The position numbers were made by a program, and so were the translations under genes. The notes under the pieces are model-generated. The model made no database searches. It saw only the letters and a program-made list of their open reading frames with translations, and had not been told where the DNA came from. DNA of 64,000 bases from Streptomyces cyaneus (GTDB lineage: Bacteria; Actinomycetota; Actinomycetes; Streptomycetales; Streptomycetaceae), in the NCBI RefSeq assembly GCF_004028635.1, contig NZ_ML138679.1, positions 124,001 through 188,000 of the forward strand, read 5' to 3'. This document shows positions 49,266-58,941 of this stretch, one piece after another (the stretch's first letter is position 1; every line of letters begins with the position of its first letter).

Positions 49266-50264
49266 TCACGCCTTCTTCGTAGCCGACTCGGCCTCGTCGC
49301 TCGGTTCCTTCTCGTCCTTCTCGGCCTCCGCGTCCGACGCGTCCGCCTCGGCCTTGTCGGCCTTGTCGCCCTCGGTCTTCTTGGCGTCGGCCGTCCCGGC
49401 GTCGGTCTCGGTACCGCCCTCGACCTCACCGTCGGCGTCACCGCCCGAGGCACCCGGCTCGACCACGGCCTCCCGGCCGGGCCGCTTCTTCGCCGACACC
49501 ACGAGGTACGTCACCGCGAGCAGGAACACGACCAGCGCGGTCCAGACGTTCAACCGCACGCCCAGGATGCGGTGGGCGTCGTCGACCCGCATGTACTCGA
49601 TCCACGCGCGGCCCGCGCAGTACCCGGCGACGTACAGCGCGAACGCCCGCCCGTGCCCCAGCTTGAAGCGGCGGTCGGCCCAGATCACCAGCAGCGCGAC
49701 ACCGATGCACCACAGGGACTCGTACAGGAACGTCGGGTGGTACGTGCCCGGCATGCGCCCGTCCGTGGAGGACGTGATCTTCAACGCCCAGGGGAGGTCG
49801 GTCGGCCGGCCGTACAGCTCCTGGTTGAACCAGTTGCCCCAGCGCCCGATCGCCTGGGCGAAGGCGATGCCGGGGGCGACGGCGTCGGCGTACGCGGGCA
49901 GCGGGATGCCCCGGCGGCGGCAGCCGATCCACGCACCCAGCGCGCCGAGCGCGATCGCACCCCAGATGCCGAGGCCGCCCTCCCAGATCTTGAAGGCGTC
50001 CACCCAGTCACGGCCCTCGCTGAAGTACAGCTCGTAGTCCGTGATCACGTGGTAGAGACGTCCGCCGACGAGACCGAAGGGCACGGCCCAGACCGCGATG
50101 TCGGCCACCGTGCCGGCCCGCCCGCCGCGGGCGACCCAGCGTTTGTTGCCGAGCCAGACGGCCACGAAGACACCGATGATGATGCAGAAGGCGTAGCCGC
50201 GCAGCGGAATGGGGCCGAGGTGGATCACTCCGCGCGACGGGCTGGGAATGTAGGCAAGTTCCAT
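49266..50264 (-). CDS. lgt: Prolipoprotein diacylglyceryl transferase
   Basis: This membrane enzyme adds the diacylglyceryl group to lipobox cysteines. It is 332 residues long with seven or so membrane helices. It has PLRGYAFCIIIGV, GGRLYHVITDYE with the essential His-Tyr region, the Lgt signature GRWGNWFNQELYG and the late GRAWIEYMRVDD. The last 75 residues are an unusual acidic/Lys/Ala tail with no hydrophobic content, longer than in many Lgt proteins and probably cytoplasmic. It is the last gene of the Trp-side minus-strand region. Confidence 0.96.
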   Translation of the reverse strand: MELAYIPSPSRGVIHLGPIPLRGYAFCIIIGVFVAVWLGNKRWVARGGRAGTVADIAVWAVPFGLVGGRLYHVITDYELYFSEGRDWVDAFKIWEGGLGIWGAIALGALGAWIGCRRRGIPLPAYADAVAPGIAFAQAIGRWGNWFNQELYGRPTDLPWALKITSSTDGRMPGTYHPTFLYESLWCIGVALLVIWADRRFKLGHGRAFALYVAGYCAGRAWIEYMRVDDAHRILGVRLNVWTALVVFLLAVTYLVVSAKKRPGREAVVEPGASGGDADGEVEGGTETDAGTADAKKTEGDKADKAEADASDAEAEKDEKEPSDEAESATKKA

Positions 50265-50366
50265 GGCAAGGTCGACGCTACCCTGCCGGGCGGCAGCGAT
50301 GGCAGGCAGCCCGGCTACGGGTCCATAACGGGCAGTGCCCTGAGCAGGCCCTGCCCCGTCACGGCG

Positions 50367-51140
50367 TCACCCCTTGGCGGCCTCCTCCACCATCTGCTTC
50401 AGCTTCGCCGGCGTCATCGTCTGGTCCTGGTAGATGTTCTTGCCGTTCAACAGCACCGTCGGCGTGCCGCTGAAGCCGCCCTTCTGGAACGCCTCGTTGG
50501 ACTTGCTGACCCAGCTGTTGTGCGTGCCGTCCTCGACGCACTTGCGGAAGGCAGGCGTGTCCAGGCCCTTGACCTTGGCCGCGAGCTCCAGGAGCTTGCT
50601 GTTCTTGGCGAAGGCGTCGTCGACCTCGGGCGGCTGGTTCTGGTACAGCACGTCGTGGTACGGCGTGAACTTCCCGGCGTCCTGGGCGCAGGCCGCGGCA
50701 TTGGCGGCGTTGCGGGAGCCGGTGCCGCCCATGTTGCCGTCGATGATCGTCGCCAGGTGGTAGTCGACCTTGAGCTTGCCGGAGTCCGTCAGCTCATGGA
50801 TCGTCGATCTGTACCCGTCCTCGAAGGACTTGCAGGCCGGGCAGCGGAAGTCCTCCCAGACAGTGAGCGTCGACTTGGCGCTCGCCTCGCCCACCGGGAT
50901 CGCGAGCCCGTCCTTGCCCTGCGCCCCCGAGGGGCCGACCACCGGCCCCGCCGAGTCACCGCTGTCCTTGCCGGCGTTCGCCGCGACGACTCCGATCACC
51001 GCCGCGAGTCCCAGCACGCAGACGACGCTCGCGCCGACGATCAGCGCACGGCGCCGCTTGTCGGCGGCCTTCTGCTTCTCACGCTCGACCGCCAGCCGCT
51101 CCCGGGCGGTCCGCTTTCCCTCACGATTCTTTTCGCTCAC
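50367..51140 (-). CDS. DsbA-like membrane-anchored thioredoxin-fold protein
   Basis: This 257-residue extracytoplasmic oxidoreductase has a cytoplasmic Arg/Lys-rich N-terminus and one membrane helix (about residues 30-55). The DsbA-type thioredoxin domain has the active site FRCPACKSF and the cis-Pro in GFSGTPTVLLNG. It probably introduces disulfides in secreted proteins. GTG 51140 is the chosen start; the ribosome site is weak. It is conserved beside lgt and trpA in Streptomyces as I recall. Confidence 0.9.
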   Translation of the reverse strand: MSEKNREGKRTARERLAVEREKQKAADKRRRALIVGASVVCVLGLAAVIGVVAANAGKDSGDSAGPVVGPSGAQGKDGLAIPVGEASAKSTLTVWEDFRCPACKSFEDGYRSTIHELTDSGKLKVDYHLATIIDGNMGGTGSRNAANAAACAQDAGKFTPYHDVLYQNQPPEVDDAFAKNSKLLELAAKVKGLDTPAFRKCVEDGTHNSWVSKSNEAFQKGGFSGTPTVLLNGKNIYQDQTMTPAKLKQMVEEAAKG

Positions 51141-51155
51141 ACCCGCAGAAACGAA

Positions 51156-51182
51156 CCGGGGAGGCGCAGCGCGCCTCCCCGG
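51156..51182 (-). terminator. strong terminator after trpA
   Basis: CCGGGGAGGCGC and GCGCCTCCCCGG form a perfect 12-bp stem with a three-base loop about 80 bp downstream of the trpA stop. Confidence 0.8.
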
Positions 51183-51260
51183 CCTCAGGTCCACCCGTTC
51201 GAGCGACTCGTACGGAATGACCTTCTTCTGAAGATGTCTCCTACCTGCGGAAGGCCCCTT

Positions 51261-52079
51261 CTACGCCTGTCCGCGCACGCCCTTCGCCAGCTCGCCGGCG
51301 AGCGTGCGCACAGCCTCGACGCCGGCCGCGTCGTCCGGCGCGTCCAGCATCCGCTTGACGAAGGCAGAGCCGACGATCACGCCGTCGGCGAAGCCGGCGA
51401 CCTCGGCGGCCTGCGCGGCGTTGGAGACACCGAGCCCGACGCAGACGGGCAGGTCGGTGCCGGTGGCCCGGGTGCGCTCGACCAGGTCCTGCGCCTGCAC
51501 GCCCACGGACTCACGGGTACCGGTGACGCCCATCAGCGAGGCGGCGTAGACGAACCCGCTGCCGGCCGCGGTGATCTGCCCGAGCCGCTCGTCCTTGCTG
51601 CTGGGCGCCACGACGAAGACCGTCGCGAGCCCGTGCTTCTCGGCGTGCTCCCTCCACAGCGCCGACTCCTGGACGGGCAGGTCGGGCAGGATGCAGCCCG
51701 CACCGCCCGCCTCCGCCAGCTCGGCGGTGAAGCGCTCGACGCCGTAGCGGTCGATGGGGTTCCAGTACGTCATGACGAGGATCGGCTTGCCGGTGGCCTC
51801 GTGGGCCTCGCGGACCGTACGCATGACATCCGCGATCTTGACGCCGCCGCGCAGGGCGATGTCGTCGGCGGTCTGGATGACGGGCCCGTCGAGGACGGGG
51901 TCGCTGTGCGGCAGACCGACCTCCACGACGTCCGCGCCCCCGTCGAGTGCGGCCTTGATCGCCTCGATGCCGCCGTCCACGGCCGGGAACCCGGCCGGGA
52001 GGTAGGCGATGAGGGCGGAGCGGCCCTCGGCCTTGGCGGCGGCGAGGGTGTCCGTCAACAGCTGGATGTTCCCGCTCAC
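51261..52079 (-). CDS. trpA: Tryptophan synthase alpha subunit
   Basis: This 272-residue TIM barrel cleaves indole-3-glycerol phosphate to indole and passes it to TrpB. It has [10 protein letters not shown], the catalytic Glu in [12 protein letters not shown], the Asp in [10 protein letters not shown] and the phosphate loop [10 protein letters not shown] with [11 protein letters not shown]. The GTG start overlaps the trpB stop by four bases (GTGA), so the subunits are translationally coupled. Confidence 0.97.
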   Translation of the reverse strand: MSGNIQLLTDTLAAAKAEGRSALIAYLPAGFPAVDGGIEAIKAALDGGADVVEVGLPHSDPVLDGPVIQTADDIALRGGVKIADVMRTVREAHEATGKPILVMTYWNPIDRYGVERFTAELAEAGGAGCILPDLPVQESALWREHAEKHGLATVFVVAPSSKDERLGQITAAGSGFVYAASLMGVTGTRESVGVQAQDLVERTRATGTDLPVCVGLGVSNAAQAAEVAGFADGVIVGSAFVKRMLDAPDDAAGVEAVRTLAGELAKGVRGQA

Positions 52080-53362
52080 TTGGCGTCCCCCTGGATCTCG
52101 GCCACGCCGCCGTTGGCGTCGGCGGCGACCTCGGCGTCGGTGTCGTACAGGCCGAAGTAGCGTGCGGCCGTGTCCATGTCCTTGTCGCCGCGCCCGGACA
52201 GGTTGACCACGATCAGCCCGTCCTTGCCCAGCTCGCGGCCGACCTCCAGGGCACCGGCGAGCGCGTGGGCGCTCTCGATGGCCGGGATGATGCCCTCGGT
52301 GCGGGACAGCAGACGCAGCGCCTGCATCGCCGCGTCGTCGGTGACCGCGCGGTACTCACCGCGGCCGCTGTCCTTGAGGTAGGAGTGCTCGGGTCCGATG
52401 CCGGGGTAGTCCAGACCGGCCGAGATCGAGTACGGCTCGGTGATCTGGCCCTCCTCGTCCTGCAGGACGTAGGAGCGGGAGCCGTGCAGGATGCCGGGCT
52501 CGCCGACGGTCAGGGTGGCCGCGTGCTCACCGGTCTCGACACCGTGCCCGGCGGGCTCACAGCCGATGAGGCGTACGTCCGTGTCGGGGATGAAGGCGTG
52601 GAAGAGACCGATGGCGTTGGAGCCACCGCCGACGCAGGCGATCGCGGCGTCGGGGAGGCGGCCGGCGCGCTCCAGGAGCTGGCGGCGCGCCTCGACGCCG
52701 ATCACGCGGTGGAAGTCGCGGACCATGGCGGGGAAGGGGTGCGGGCCGGCGACCGTACCGAAGAGGTAGTGGGTGTGGTCGACGTTCGCCACCCAGTCGC
52801 GGAACGCCTCGTTGATGGCGTCCTTGAGCGTGCGGCTGCCGGACTTCACTGCGATGACCTCGGCGCCGAGCATGCGCATCCGGGCCACGTTCAGGGCCTG
52901 GCGCTGGGTGTCGATCTCACCCATGTAGATGGTGCACTCGAGGCCGAACAGCGCACAGGCGGTGGCCGTCGCGACGCCGTGCTGGCCGGCACCGGTCTCG
53001 GCGATGACCCGGGTCTTGCCCATGCGCTTGGTGAGCAGGGCCTGACCGAGCACGTTGTTGATCTTGTGCGAGCCGGTGTGGTTGAGGTCCTCGCGCTTGA
53101 GGAACACGCGGGCGCCGCCGGCGTGTTCGGCGAAGCGGGGGACCTCGGTGAGGGAGCTGGGGCGGCCGGTGTAGTTGACCAGCAGGTCGTCGAGCTCGCG
53201 GGCGAACTCGGGGTCGTGCTTGGCCTTGTCGTACTCGACGGCCACCTCGTCCACGGCGGCGACGAGGGCCTCCGGGATGAACTTGCCGCCGAACGCGCCG
53301 AAGTAGCCTTCGGCGCTGGGGACTTGACCCTCCGGGTCCGGGATGAAGAAGTCGCTGGGCAT
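52076..53362 (-). CDS. trpB: Tryptophan synthase beta subunit
   Basis: This 428-residue PLP enzyme joins indole and serine to make tryptophan. It has [14 protein letters not shown] at the N-terminus, the PLP Lys in [29 protein letters not shown] with the catalytic Glu and the phosphate-binding [22 protein letters not shown] is also intact. It lies 53 bp downstream of the small trpM frame and overlaps trpA. Confidence 0.97.
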   Translation of the reverse strand: MPSDFFIPDPEGQVPSAEGYFGAFGGKFIPEALVAAVDEVAVEYDKAKHDPEFARELDDLLVNYTGRPSSLTEVPRFAEHAGGARVFLKREDLNHTGSHKINNVLGQALLTKRMGKTRVIAETGAGQHGVATATACALFGLECTIYMGEIDTQRQALNVARMRMLGAEVIAVKSGSRTLKDAINEAFRDWVANVDHTHYLFGTVAGPHPFPAMVRDFHRVIGVEARRQLLERAGRLPDAAIACVGGGSNAIGLFHAFIPDTDVRLIGCEPAGHGVETGEHAATLTVGEPGILHGSRSYVLQDEEGQITEPYSISAGLDYPGIGPEHSYLKDSGRGEYRAVTDDAAMQALRLLSRTEGIIPAIESAHALAGALEVGRELGKDGLIVVNLSGRGDKDMDTAARYFGLYDTDAEVAADANGGVAEIQGDAK

Positions 53363-53415
53363 GCGGAAACCTCACGGTGAGTTTGTGGAATGCACTAATC
53401 GCCGTGGGGGCGGGG

Positions 53416-53643
53416 CTATCGCTGTCGGCTGAAGGCCGACTGTGGCGTGTCGCGCAGTTCCCCGCGCCCCCAAGGGGCGCGCTGCCATCGACGGCCGTTC
53501 ACCTGCCCAGGTTCGTCACCGATCACGTAGCGGACCCGACGACCGTGCACCCTGCGCGCGGGGGCACGGCAGCCGCGGGGACGGCAGCCGCGCGCGAGGC
53601 GGGCGTACGGGTCCCTGGGCACCGGGGTGATCGTCGGAGTCAT
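53416..53643 (-). CDS. trpM: TrpM/TrpX-like small basic protein in the trp cluster
   Basis: This 75-residue Arg-rich frame lies between trpC and trpB, where Streptomyces carry trpM (trpX), a small protein reported to modulate tryptophan metabolism. The core RDPYARLARGCRPRGCRAPA and VRYVIGDEPGQVN matches what I recall for that family (about 63 residues). Here the last 22 or so residues, RAPWGRGELRDTPQSAF and beyond, are encoded by the short intergenic repeat, which has displaced the natural end. ATG 53643 starts MTPTITPVP. It may be co-translated with trpC and trpB. Confidence 0.68.
   Translation of the reverse strand: MTPTITPVPRDPYARLARGCRPRGCRAPARRVHGRRVRYVIGDEPGQVNGRRWQRAPWGRGELRDTPQSAFSRQR
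53424..53485. repeat. short intergenic repeat, copy 2
   Basis: On the minus strand this copy contains GGGGCGCGGGGAACTGCGCG, identical to the copy at 18.3 kb. The hairpin CGCGCCCC-CAA-GGGGCGCG lies at 53463-53481 and a second hairpin, GTCGGC-TGAAG-GCCGAC, at 53424-53440. It lies inside the 3' end of trpM. Confidence 0.8.
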
Positions 53644-53665
53644 CGTCGGTCAGCTTACCGGGTGA

Positions 53666-54475
53666 TCAGCCGCGTCCGTGTCGCAATGCGGGGTGCTCGC
53701 CCGCCGCCACCAGGTCGGCGACCGCCGTCTTCGGGTCCTTGCCGGTGACCAGGGACTCGCCCACCAGGACCGCGTCGGCGCCGGCGTTGGCGTACGCGAT
53801 GAGGTCGTGCGGGCCGCGGACGCCGGACTCGGCGACCTTGACGAGGCCGGCGGGGATCTCGGGCGCGACGCGCTCGAACGTCCCGCGGTCGACCTCCAGG
53901 GTCTTCAGGTTGCGCGCGTTGACACCGATGATCTTCGCGCCCGCGTCCACGGCACGCTCGACCTCGTCCTCGTCGTGCACCTCCACCAGCGGGGTCAGGC
54001 CGATGGACACCGCACGCTCGATCAGCGACTCCAGCGCCGACTGGTCGAGGGCCGCGACGATCAGCAGGGCGAGGTCGGCGCCGTACGCCCGGGCCTCCCA
54101 CAGCTGGTACGACGTGACGATGAAGTCCTTGCGCAGGACCGGGATGTCCACGCGCGCGCGGACCGCCTCCAGGTCGGCCAGCGAGCCGCCGAAGCGCCGC
54201 TGCTCCGTCAGGACGGAGATGACGGCCGCGCCGCCCGCCTCGTAGTCCGCGGCGAGTCCGGCCGGGTCGGCGATCGCGGCCAGCGCGCCCTTGGAGGGGC
54301 TGGAGCGCTTGACCTCACAGATGACCTTGACGCCGTCGCCCTTCAGCGCGGCGACCCCGTCCTTGGCGGCGGGGGCCTTCGCCGCGCGCTCCTTGAGCTC
54401 GTCGAGGCTGACGCGCGCCTGCCGCTCCGCGAGGTCGGCACGGACTCCGTCGATGATCTCGTCGAGCACACTCAC
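53666..54475 (-). CDS. trpC: Indole-3-glycerol phosphate synthase
   Basis: This 269-residue TIM barrel closes the indole ring from CdRP. It has [14 protein letters not shown] with the catalytic Lys, [18 protein letters not shown], the Glu in [23 protein letters not shown] and the C-terminal [11 protein letters not shown] with VLVGESLV. The GTG at 54475 is set by GAAGGGGG eight bases upstream, and the start [12 protein letters not shown] matches family N-termini. It begins the trpC-trpM-trpB-trpA block. Confidence 0.96.
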   Translation of the reverse strand: MSVLDEIIDGVRADLAERQARVSLDELKERAAKAPAAKDGVAALKGDGVKVICEVKRSSPSKGALAAIADPAGLAADYEAGGAAVISVLTEQRRFGGSLADLEAVRARVDIPVLRKDFIVTSYQLWEARAYGADLALLIVAALDQSALESLIERAVSIGLTPLVEVHDEDEVERAVDAGAKIIGVNARNLKTLEVDRGTFERVAPEIPAGLVKVAESGVRGPHDLIAYANAGADAVLVGESLVTGKDPKTAVADLVAAGEHPALRHGRG

Positions 54476-54610
54476 GCGAGCGGCCCCCTTCCAGACGGTC
54501 GGTTGTGAAAGCGGTACGAAAACTGTGGTCACTGCGATGGTATCCGGAGGAGGGCGTAGGCCTCGCATCCGGTTGACGCCGGTCCCACTACCTGGACGTT
54601 CTCCAGTTGA

Positions 54611-55051
54611 TCAAGGGTGCAGCCAGCCACCGAAGGGCAGGTTCCGGACAACGGTGAAGACCAGCAGCAACGCGCCCGCGGTCCACAGCTGCACCGGCCC
54701 GGGATCGATCCTGAGCGGCCGCCCACGCACCGCACGGACCACCCATACGGTCCACACGACGGCGAACAGCGCATAGCCGGCGACAGCCATCGCGTTGTCC
54801 TGGAGCGCCGTCAGGAAGTCCCCGTGGACGACCGCGTGCGCACTGCGCAGGCCGCCGCAGCCGGGGCAGTAGATGCCGGTGTACTGCAGGAGCGGGCAGG
54901 CGGGGTAGTGGCCGGGCTCGTTCGGGTCCACGGTGCCGACGTATGCGAAGGCACCGACGACGGCCGCGAGCACCCCCGCCGGCACGGCCAGTCGCCCCAG
55001 CACGGCACCGGACCGGGTCGGCCTCCGGTTGTCGGCGTTCACGCCCTGCAT
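54611..55051 (-). CDS. DUF2752 membrane protein
   Basis: This 146-residue protein has three predicted membrane helices and the DUF2752 signature CPLLQYTGIYCPGCGGLRSAH, with three closely placed cysteines that may bind metal or form disulfides. The function of the family is unknown. It lies in the trp cluster between trpC and the HGxxPAAW protein, an arrangement I recall as conserved in Streptomyces. GGGGGG precedes ATG 55051. Confidence 0.85.
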   Translation of the reverse strand: MQGVNADNRRPTRSGAVLGRLAVPAGVLAAVVGAFAYVGTVDPNEPGHYPACPLLQYTGIYCPGCGGLRSAHAVVHGDFLTALQDNAMAVAGYALFAVVWTVWVVRAVRGRPLRIDPGPVQLWTAGALLLVFTVVRNLPFGGWLHP

Positions 55052-55080
55052 TGTGCCCCCCCCTTGCCCCGAACGCGCGT

Positions 55081-55122
55081 GAGGGGCGCCCCCTGGCACC
55101 CATCGGTGCCGGGTCGCCCCTC
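55081..55122 (-). terminator. nested hairpin after the HGxxPAAW gene
   Basis: GAGGGGCG (55081-55088) pairs with CGCCCCTC (55115-55122), with an inner GGCACC/GGTGCC stem. It lies between two minus-strand genes and may attenuate read-through. Confidence 0.7.
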
Positions 55123-55141
55123 AGCGAAGTCGTGCGACTGC

Positions 55142-55393
55142 TCAGCTCTCGACGGCCGCCGCCTCGCGCTCCTGCGTCATGAGCAGCGCCTTGTGAGCGT
55201 CCTTCGGCTGGCCCATGCCCATCGCGCTCATGATCCAGCCGACGACGCCGCCGAGGACCACGACGACCAGGCCGGCCCAGAAACCCGCGGGCTGGGCCAT
55301 CACCATGAAGGCGCCCGAGACGCAGAAACCGATGAAGGCGATCGTGACACCGGTCCAGGCGGCCGGGGTGTGACCGTGGCTGCTGCCCGCCAT
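55142..55393 (-). CDS. HGxxPAAW-motif small membrane protein
   Basis: This 83-residue protein begins MAGSSHGHTPAAWTGV, the motif that names this small actinobacterial family. Two membrane helices (about residues 13-33 and 37-57) and a charged C-terminus with GMGQPKDAHK follow. GAGGAGC precedes the ATG. The function is unknown. It is conserved in the trp cluster, suggesting a link to tryptophan metabolism or simply a shared ancient neighbourhood. Confidence 0.87.
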   Translation of the reverse strand: MAGSSHGHTPAAWTGVTIAFIGFCVSGAFMVMAQPAGFWAGLVVVVLGGVVGWIMSAMGMGQPKDAHKALLMTQEREAAAVES

Positions 55394-55515
55394 TACTTGC
55401 TCCTCGTTGCTGAAGTACGTGTCCGAGCCTGACGCTCGCTGCCATTGTCCCGCACGCGTAAGCATGCGGTGATCGGGGGTAGCCCTCGCGAGTCGCCGCC
55501 GGGGGGCTGCAACGC

Positions 55516-55592
55516 CGCTGAGGGGCGCGGGGCTCTGTTTGATTTGCGGCTACCGCCGCGTGGGCGCGACCAGCCCCCACGGCCCGCAGGTT
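55516..55592. repeat. short intergenic repeat, copy 3 (variant)
   Basis: It starts CGCTGAGGGGCGCGGGG, shared with the copy at 18.3 kb, then diverges into a GCGGC-GCCGC hairpin and a GTGGGCGCGACCAGCCCCCAC hairpin-like stretch. It fills much of the 223-bp gap between two trp-cluster membrane genes. Confidence 0.7.
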
Positions 55593-55616
55593 GATTACCG
55601 GCCCCCAGCGGAGCGC

Positions 55617-56249
55617 CTACGCGCCGGTCGGGTCCTCGCCCCGGTCGAGGGCCTTCCAGAGTTCCTCGGGCCGGTCGGGGTCGGCGGCCTGGGCCGTGCG
55701 GCGCGGCCGGGGAGTGCCGCCGCGCTCGTAGCGGCCGGACATCCCGGGCCACAGTCGGCCGTAGCGCAGGGCCAGCAGTCCGGCGAGCAGGATCAGGGCG
55801 CCGCCGACGGCCGCGACGTACGGCCAGGCGGTGTGGGTGAGGGCCTGGACGGTGGCCGAGGTGTCGCCGGAGGCCTGCGCGGCCTTCTCGTCCAGCGCGG
55901 AGCTGTCGGAGGCGCCGAGCAGGGCCGCGGCCACGGTGCCGGCGCCGGAGAGCGCGAGCAGGCCGGCGACCATGAAGCGGCCGGCCCGGCGGACGGCGAA
56001 GACGGCGACGAGCGCGGCGAGCCCCACTATGGCCAGGGCCGCGGGGACGCCCGTGACGTCGCTGCCCTTGGCGATCAGCGGGAACGGGCCGCCGGCCACC
56101 GTCACGGTGCCCTCCGACCAGCGCTGCCGGGTGGAGAGCAGCGCGACGGCCGCGCCGAGCGCGCCGCACAGCAGGGCAACGGCAAGACTCATACGGCCGG
56201 CCCGGGCGGAACCGGGGGCTTCGGATCGGGGGTGCGGTACAGCAGTCAC
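55617..56249 (-). CDS. Trp biosynthesis-associated membrane protein (TIGR02234 family)
   Basis: This 210-residue protein has four predicted membrane helices (MSLAVALLCGALGAAVALLS near the N-terminus, then three more). An extracytoplasmic loop contains RQRWSEGTVTVAGGPFP and the C-terminal tail is cytoplasmic and Arg/Pro-rich. It belongs to a family found beside trpE in actinobacteria, with unknown activity. Start choice is uncertain: GTG 56249 has GGAG close upstream, while GTG 56264 would begin inside the hairpin that follows trpE. Confidence 0.82.
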   Translation of the reverse strand: MTAVPHPRSEAPGSARAGRMSLAVALLCGALGAAVALLSTRQRWSEGTVTVAGGPFPLIAKGSDVTGVPAALAIVGLAALVAVFAVRRAGRFMVAGLLALSGAGTVAAALLGASDSSALDEKAAQASGDTSATVQALTHTAWPYVAAVGGALILLAGLLALRYGRLWPGMSGRYERGGTPRPRRTAQAADPDRPEELWKALDRGEDPTGA

Positions 56250-56261
56250 GTACTCCACTAT

Positions 56262-56301
56262 CACCCGAACCCCGAACGATCAGTCACCCGGGGTTCGGGT
56301 G
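56262..56301 (-). terminator. 13-bp perfect inverted repeat between trpE and the membrane gene
   Basis: CACCCGAACCCCG (56262-56274) and CGGGGTTCGGGTG (56289-56301) form a perfect 13-bp stem with a 14-base loop, 17 bp downstream of trpE. It may be a terminator or attenuator that separates trpE expression from the following gene. Confidence 0.7.
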
Positions 56302-56317
56302 AGAGGGCCACCCGGGT

Positions 56318-57805
<1,488 letters not shown>

Positions 57806-57816
57806 GGCGGCTGACC

Positions 57817-58218
57817 TTACTGATCCGTGGCCGGTACGCCGGAATCGGCGCCGTCCTTGAGCAGTACGTCCTCGTCGAAGCAGGTGCGCGCGCCGGTGTG
57901 GCAGGCGGCGCCGACCTGGTCGACCTTGACGAGCACGGTGTCGGCGTCGCAGTCGAGGGCGACGGACTTGACCCACTGGAAGTGGCCGGAGGTGTCGCCC
58001 TTGACCCAGTACTCCTGGCGGCTGCGCGACCAGTAGGTGCAGCGGCCGGTGGTGAGCGTGCGATGCAACGCCTCGTCGTCCATCCAGCCGAGCATGAGCA
58101 CCTCTCCGGTGTCGTACTGCTGGGCGATGGCGGGCAGGAGCCCGTCCGCGCTGCGCTTGAGGCGCGCGGCGATCTCGGGGTCCAGCCGACTGGGCTGACT
58201 GGGCGTGCTCGTGGTCAT
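57817..58218 (-). CDS. hisI: Phosphoribosyl-AMP cyclohydrolase
   Basis: This 133-residue zinc enzyme opens the adenine ring of PR-AMP in histidine synthesis. It has [31 protein letters not shown], the metal-binding [12 protein letters not shown] and the zinc Cys pair in [15 protein letters not shown] 58218 is chosen; an ATG three codons upstream is equally weak. It is separate from the other his genes and directly precedes trpE. Confidence 0.94.
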   Translation of the reverse strand: MTTSTPSQPSRLDPEIAARLKRSADGLLPAIAQQYDTGEVLMLGWMDDEALHRTLTTGRCTYWSRSRQEYWVKGDTSGHFQWVKSVALDCDADTVLVKVDQVGAACHTGARTCFDEDVLLKDGADSGVPATDQ

Positions 58219-58301
58219 GCCTGCCATTGTGCCGCGCGCCACTGACAACCCTGGGTGACCGTCCATTGGGCGGACCTCGTACGTGGTCGTAGGCTGACTG
58301 C

Positions 58302-58937
58302 ATGTCGACCTTCGCCAAGCGTGAACGACTTCTCCTGGCCGACCTCTTGGAGGCCGAGGGCCCGGACGCCCCCACCCTCTGCGAGGGCTGGACGACCCGT
58401 GATCTCGCCGCGCACGTGGTGGTGCGCGAGCGCCGCCCCGACGCTGCCGCCGGCATCCTGATCAAGCCGCTCGCGCCACGCCTGGACAAGGCGATGGAGG
58501 AGTTCGCGGCGAAGCCGTACGAGGAGCTGATCCAGCTCATCCGCACCGGCCCGCCACGCTTCTCGCCCTTCCAGCTCAAGCAGATCGACGAGGCGTCGAA
58601 CACGATCGAGTTCTACGTCCACACGGAGGACGTCCGCCGCGCCCAGCCGGACTGGACGCCGCGCGAACTCGACCCGGTGTTCCAGGACGCCCTCTGGTCG
58701 CGCCTGGAGCGCTCCGCCCGTCTGATGGGCCGCAGCGCACCCACGGGCCTGGTGCTGCGCCGCCCCGACGGCCAGACGGCGGTCGCCCACCGGGGCACGC
58801 CGGTCGTCACGGTGACCGGCGAGCCGTCGGAGCTGCTGATGTTCTCCTACGGCCGCCAGAGCGCCGCCAAGGTCGACCTGGACGGCGACAAGGACGCGAT
58901 CGCCAAGCTGCATGAGGGCAAGCAGCTGGGGATCTGA
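58302..58937 (+). CDS. TIGR03085/DinB-like maleylpyruvate-isomerase-fold protein
   Basis: This 211-residue four-helix protein of the mycothiol-dependent isomerase/DinB superfamily begins [20 protein letters not shown], followed by [15 protein letters not shown]. The metal-binding His residues are expected near AAHVVVRE and in [27 protein letters not shown] ends the C-terminal part. The catalysed reaction is unknown. It is divergent from hisI and convergent with the MFS gene. Confidence 0.83.
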   Translation: MSTFAKRERLLLADLLEAEGPDAPTLCEGWTTRDLAAHVVVRERRPDAAAGILIKPLAPRLDKAMEEFAAKPYEELIQLIRTGPPRFSPFQLKQIDEASNTIEFYVHTEDVRRAQPDWTPRELDPVFQDALWSRLERSARLMGRSAPTGLVLRRPDGQTAVAHRGTPVVTVTGEPSELLMFSYGRQSAAKVDLDGDKDAIAKLHEGKQLGI

Positions 58938-58941
58938 GAGG

